From assembly GCF_001665535.1 (NCBI RefSeq), contig NZ_LZSQ01000086.1, forward strand, positions 30,573-94,572: a stretch of DNA of 64,000 nucleotides. Direction: 5' to 3'. Every line of letters begins with the position of its first letter. The stretch's first letter is position 1. The DNA is from Mycobacterium sp. 852002-51961_SCH5331710. GTDB lineage: Bacteria; Actinomycetota; Actinomycetes; Mycobacteriales; Mycobacteriaceae. The position numbers and the translations under genes were made by a program. The notes beneath the pieces are model-generated. The model searched no databases. It saw nothing but the letters and a program-made list of their open reading frames with translations, and was not told the origin of the DNA. Of the stretch, positions 63,223-64,000 are shown piece after piece.

Positions 63223-63958
63223 CCGTGCCGGTGATGTAGCTACCGGCATCCGACGCCAGCAGCAGTGCGGTGCCGACCATCTCGTCGGGTGACGCGAGCC
63301 GCTTGAGGAACGTGCTGCGTGCCATGGCGTCGACGGCTTCCTGCGGGTTGTTGCGCATCATGTCGGTGTCCACCGGCCCGGGGGCGATCGCGTTCACCCG
63401 GATGCCCGACGACGCGAACTCGACGGCCATCGACCGGGTGAACGACATCAACGCGGCCTTGTTCGAGGAGTAGATCGAGGTCACCGCCGAGAAGTTGAAC
63501 GCGCCGACCGAGACCATGTTGATCACACTGGCTTTCGCGCTCGCCTTCAGATAGGGCAGCGCGGCCTGCACGAGAAACACCGGTCCGCGCAGGTTCACCT
63601 CGAAGGACTTGGCCAACGCCTCGGGCGTCATCTCCCCGAGGGGTTGCGCCAGGGCGTTCGCCGCGTTGTTCACCACCACGTCGATCCCGCCGAACTCGTC
63701 GACGGTGCGCTGCACCAGCGCCTCGAGCGCGTCGACGTCCCCGAGGTGCGTGGGCACGCCGATGGCCTGGCCGCCGAGACCGCGCAGATGCTCCGCGGTC
63801 CGCTCGCAGGCGTCGGGTTTGCGACTGGCCACCACGACGCGAGCGCCGGCCAGGACGAAGCCCTCGGCCAGCGCGAGGCCGATGCCCCTGGTACCGCCCG
63901 TGACGATCACGGTGCGGTCGGTCATGTCGAAGAGACGGTCGAACGAAGCGCGGTCCAC
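63188..63958 (-). CDS. SDR-family oxidoreductase; start uncertain at contig end
   Basis: A classical SDR of about 256 residues: VIVTGGTRGIGLALAEGFVLAGARVVVASR, VVVNNAANA, catalytic Ser and SIYSSNKAALMSF (here YSSNK in place of YxASK), and a GTVMIVDGGGTPR end. GTG 63958 (VDRASFDRLFDMTDRT) is proposed because relatives have similar N-termini, but only 3 genomic bases remain before the adapter, so the real start may be missing. ATG 63925 is an alternative. The frame continues into adapter as MYKRQ, which is not real. Confidence 0.78.
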   Translation of the reverse strand: MDRASFDRLFDMTDRTVIVTGGTRGIGLALAEGFVLAGARVVVASRKPDACERTAEHLRGLGGQAIGVPTHLGDVDALEALVQRTVDEFGGIDVVVNNAANALAQPLGEMTPEALAKSFEVNLRGPVFLVQAALPYLKASAKASVINMVSVGAFNFSAVTSIYSSNKAALMSFTRSMAVEFASSGIRVNAIAPGPVDTDMMRNNPQEAVDAMARSTFLKRLASPDEMVGTALLLASDAGSYITGTVMIVDGGGTPR

Positions 63959-63961
63959 GGC

Positions 63962-64000
63962 CTGTCTCTTATACACATCTCCGAGCCCACGAGACTGCAG
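63962..64000. other. Illumina Nextera adapter (assembly artefact)
   Basis: 63962-63980 is the Tn5 mosaic-end sequence beginning CTGTCTCTTATACACATC. 63981-63995 is CCGAGCCCACGAGAC, the Nextera read 2/i7 side of the adapter. The last five bases TGCAG would be the start of the i7 index. None of this is genomic. Confidence 0.97.

Noticed and set aside
63959..63976. An N-terminal MYKRQ extension of the last SDR
   Set aside because: These codons come from the adapter, not from the genome.

Overview
The window is about 64 kb of high-GC DNA from a mycobacterium, most likely a fast-growing environmental species (Mycolicibacterium-like). The evidence is the gene content and order: manB, DUF3499, whiB2, fbiAB, manC-wbbL-rmlD, an LCP ligase, fadE25-purE-purK, birA, accD5-accE5-maf-sseA-sufE-accA3, sigF-rsbW, lat-lrpA-hglS-pcd, TetR, lhr, nei. 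As I remember it, this follows the M. tuberculosis Rv3256c-Rv3297 order. Many genes start with GTG, many overlap by ATGA or GTGA, and many have a TANNNT box 6-8 nt before the start codon, as in leaderless mycobacterial promoters. The right end is not genomic: the last 39 bases are Illumina Nextera adapter, so the contig ends there.

Left third (1-26.9 kb), conserved core. Cell-wall sugar and linker genes (manB, manC, wbbL, rmlD, lcp1), cofactor F420 synthesis (fbiA, fbiB), division regulator whiB2, purine genes, biotin ligase and the biotin-dependent acyl-CoA carboxylase (accD5, accE5, accA3) that supplies mycolate precursors. A Tat-exported multicopper oxidase gene (11.6-13.0 kb) lies between two inverted copies of a 60-bp hairpin element. 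A third, diverged copy lies before lhr. The sigF-rsbW operon has a recognisable SigF promoter, and a convergent STAS-domain gene overlaps the end of sigF.

Middle third (27-47 kb), accessory. A topoisomerase IB gene is followed by nine tightly coupled minus-strand genes and three flanking glycosyltransferases. Together they encode a full ADP-heptose pathway (gmhA, hldE, a glycosyltransferase-GmhB fusion), two GT9 heptosyltransferase-like enzymes, UDP-glucose dehydrogenase plus UDP-xylose synthase, and an O-carbamoyltransferase. This looks like a locus for a heptose- and xylose-containing, carbamoylated surface glycan, and it is the most unusual content here. It is followed by a SigF-type stress block (41.4-46.6 kb): a SigF promoter, a small acidic protein, a membrane protein, an NRAMP-like transporter with altered motifs, two PRC-barrel-like genes (one frameshifted), CsbD, a UsfY-like protein, a flavodoxin, and a PAS-ANTAR regulator. 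A membrane-anchored Mrr-like nuclease precedes the core again. The whole block appears to have been inserted between rsbW and the usfY/lat region.

Right third (47.2-63.96 kb). Lysine catabolism (lat, lrpA, a DUF1338/HglS-type 2-oxoadipate enzyme, pcd), a stress-type SDR divergent from a TetR gene, the lhr helicase and nei. Then a membrane desaturase with its ferredoxin-type reductase, divergent from a FabR/DesT-like TetR regulator with palindromes in the shared promoter, an enoyl-CoA hydratase, and an SDR whose start is obscured by the contig end.
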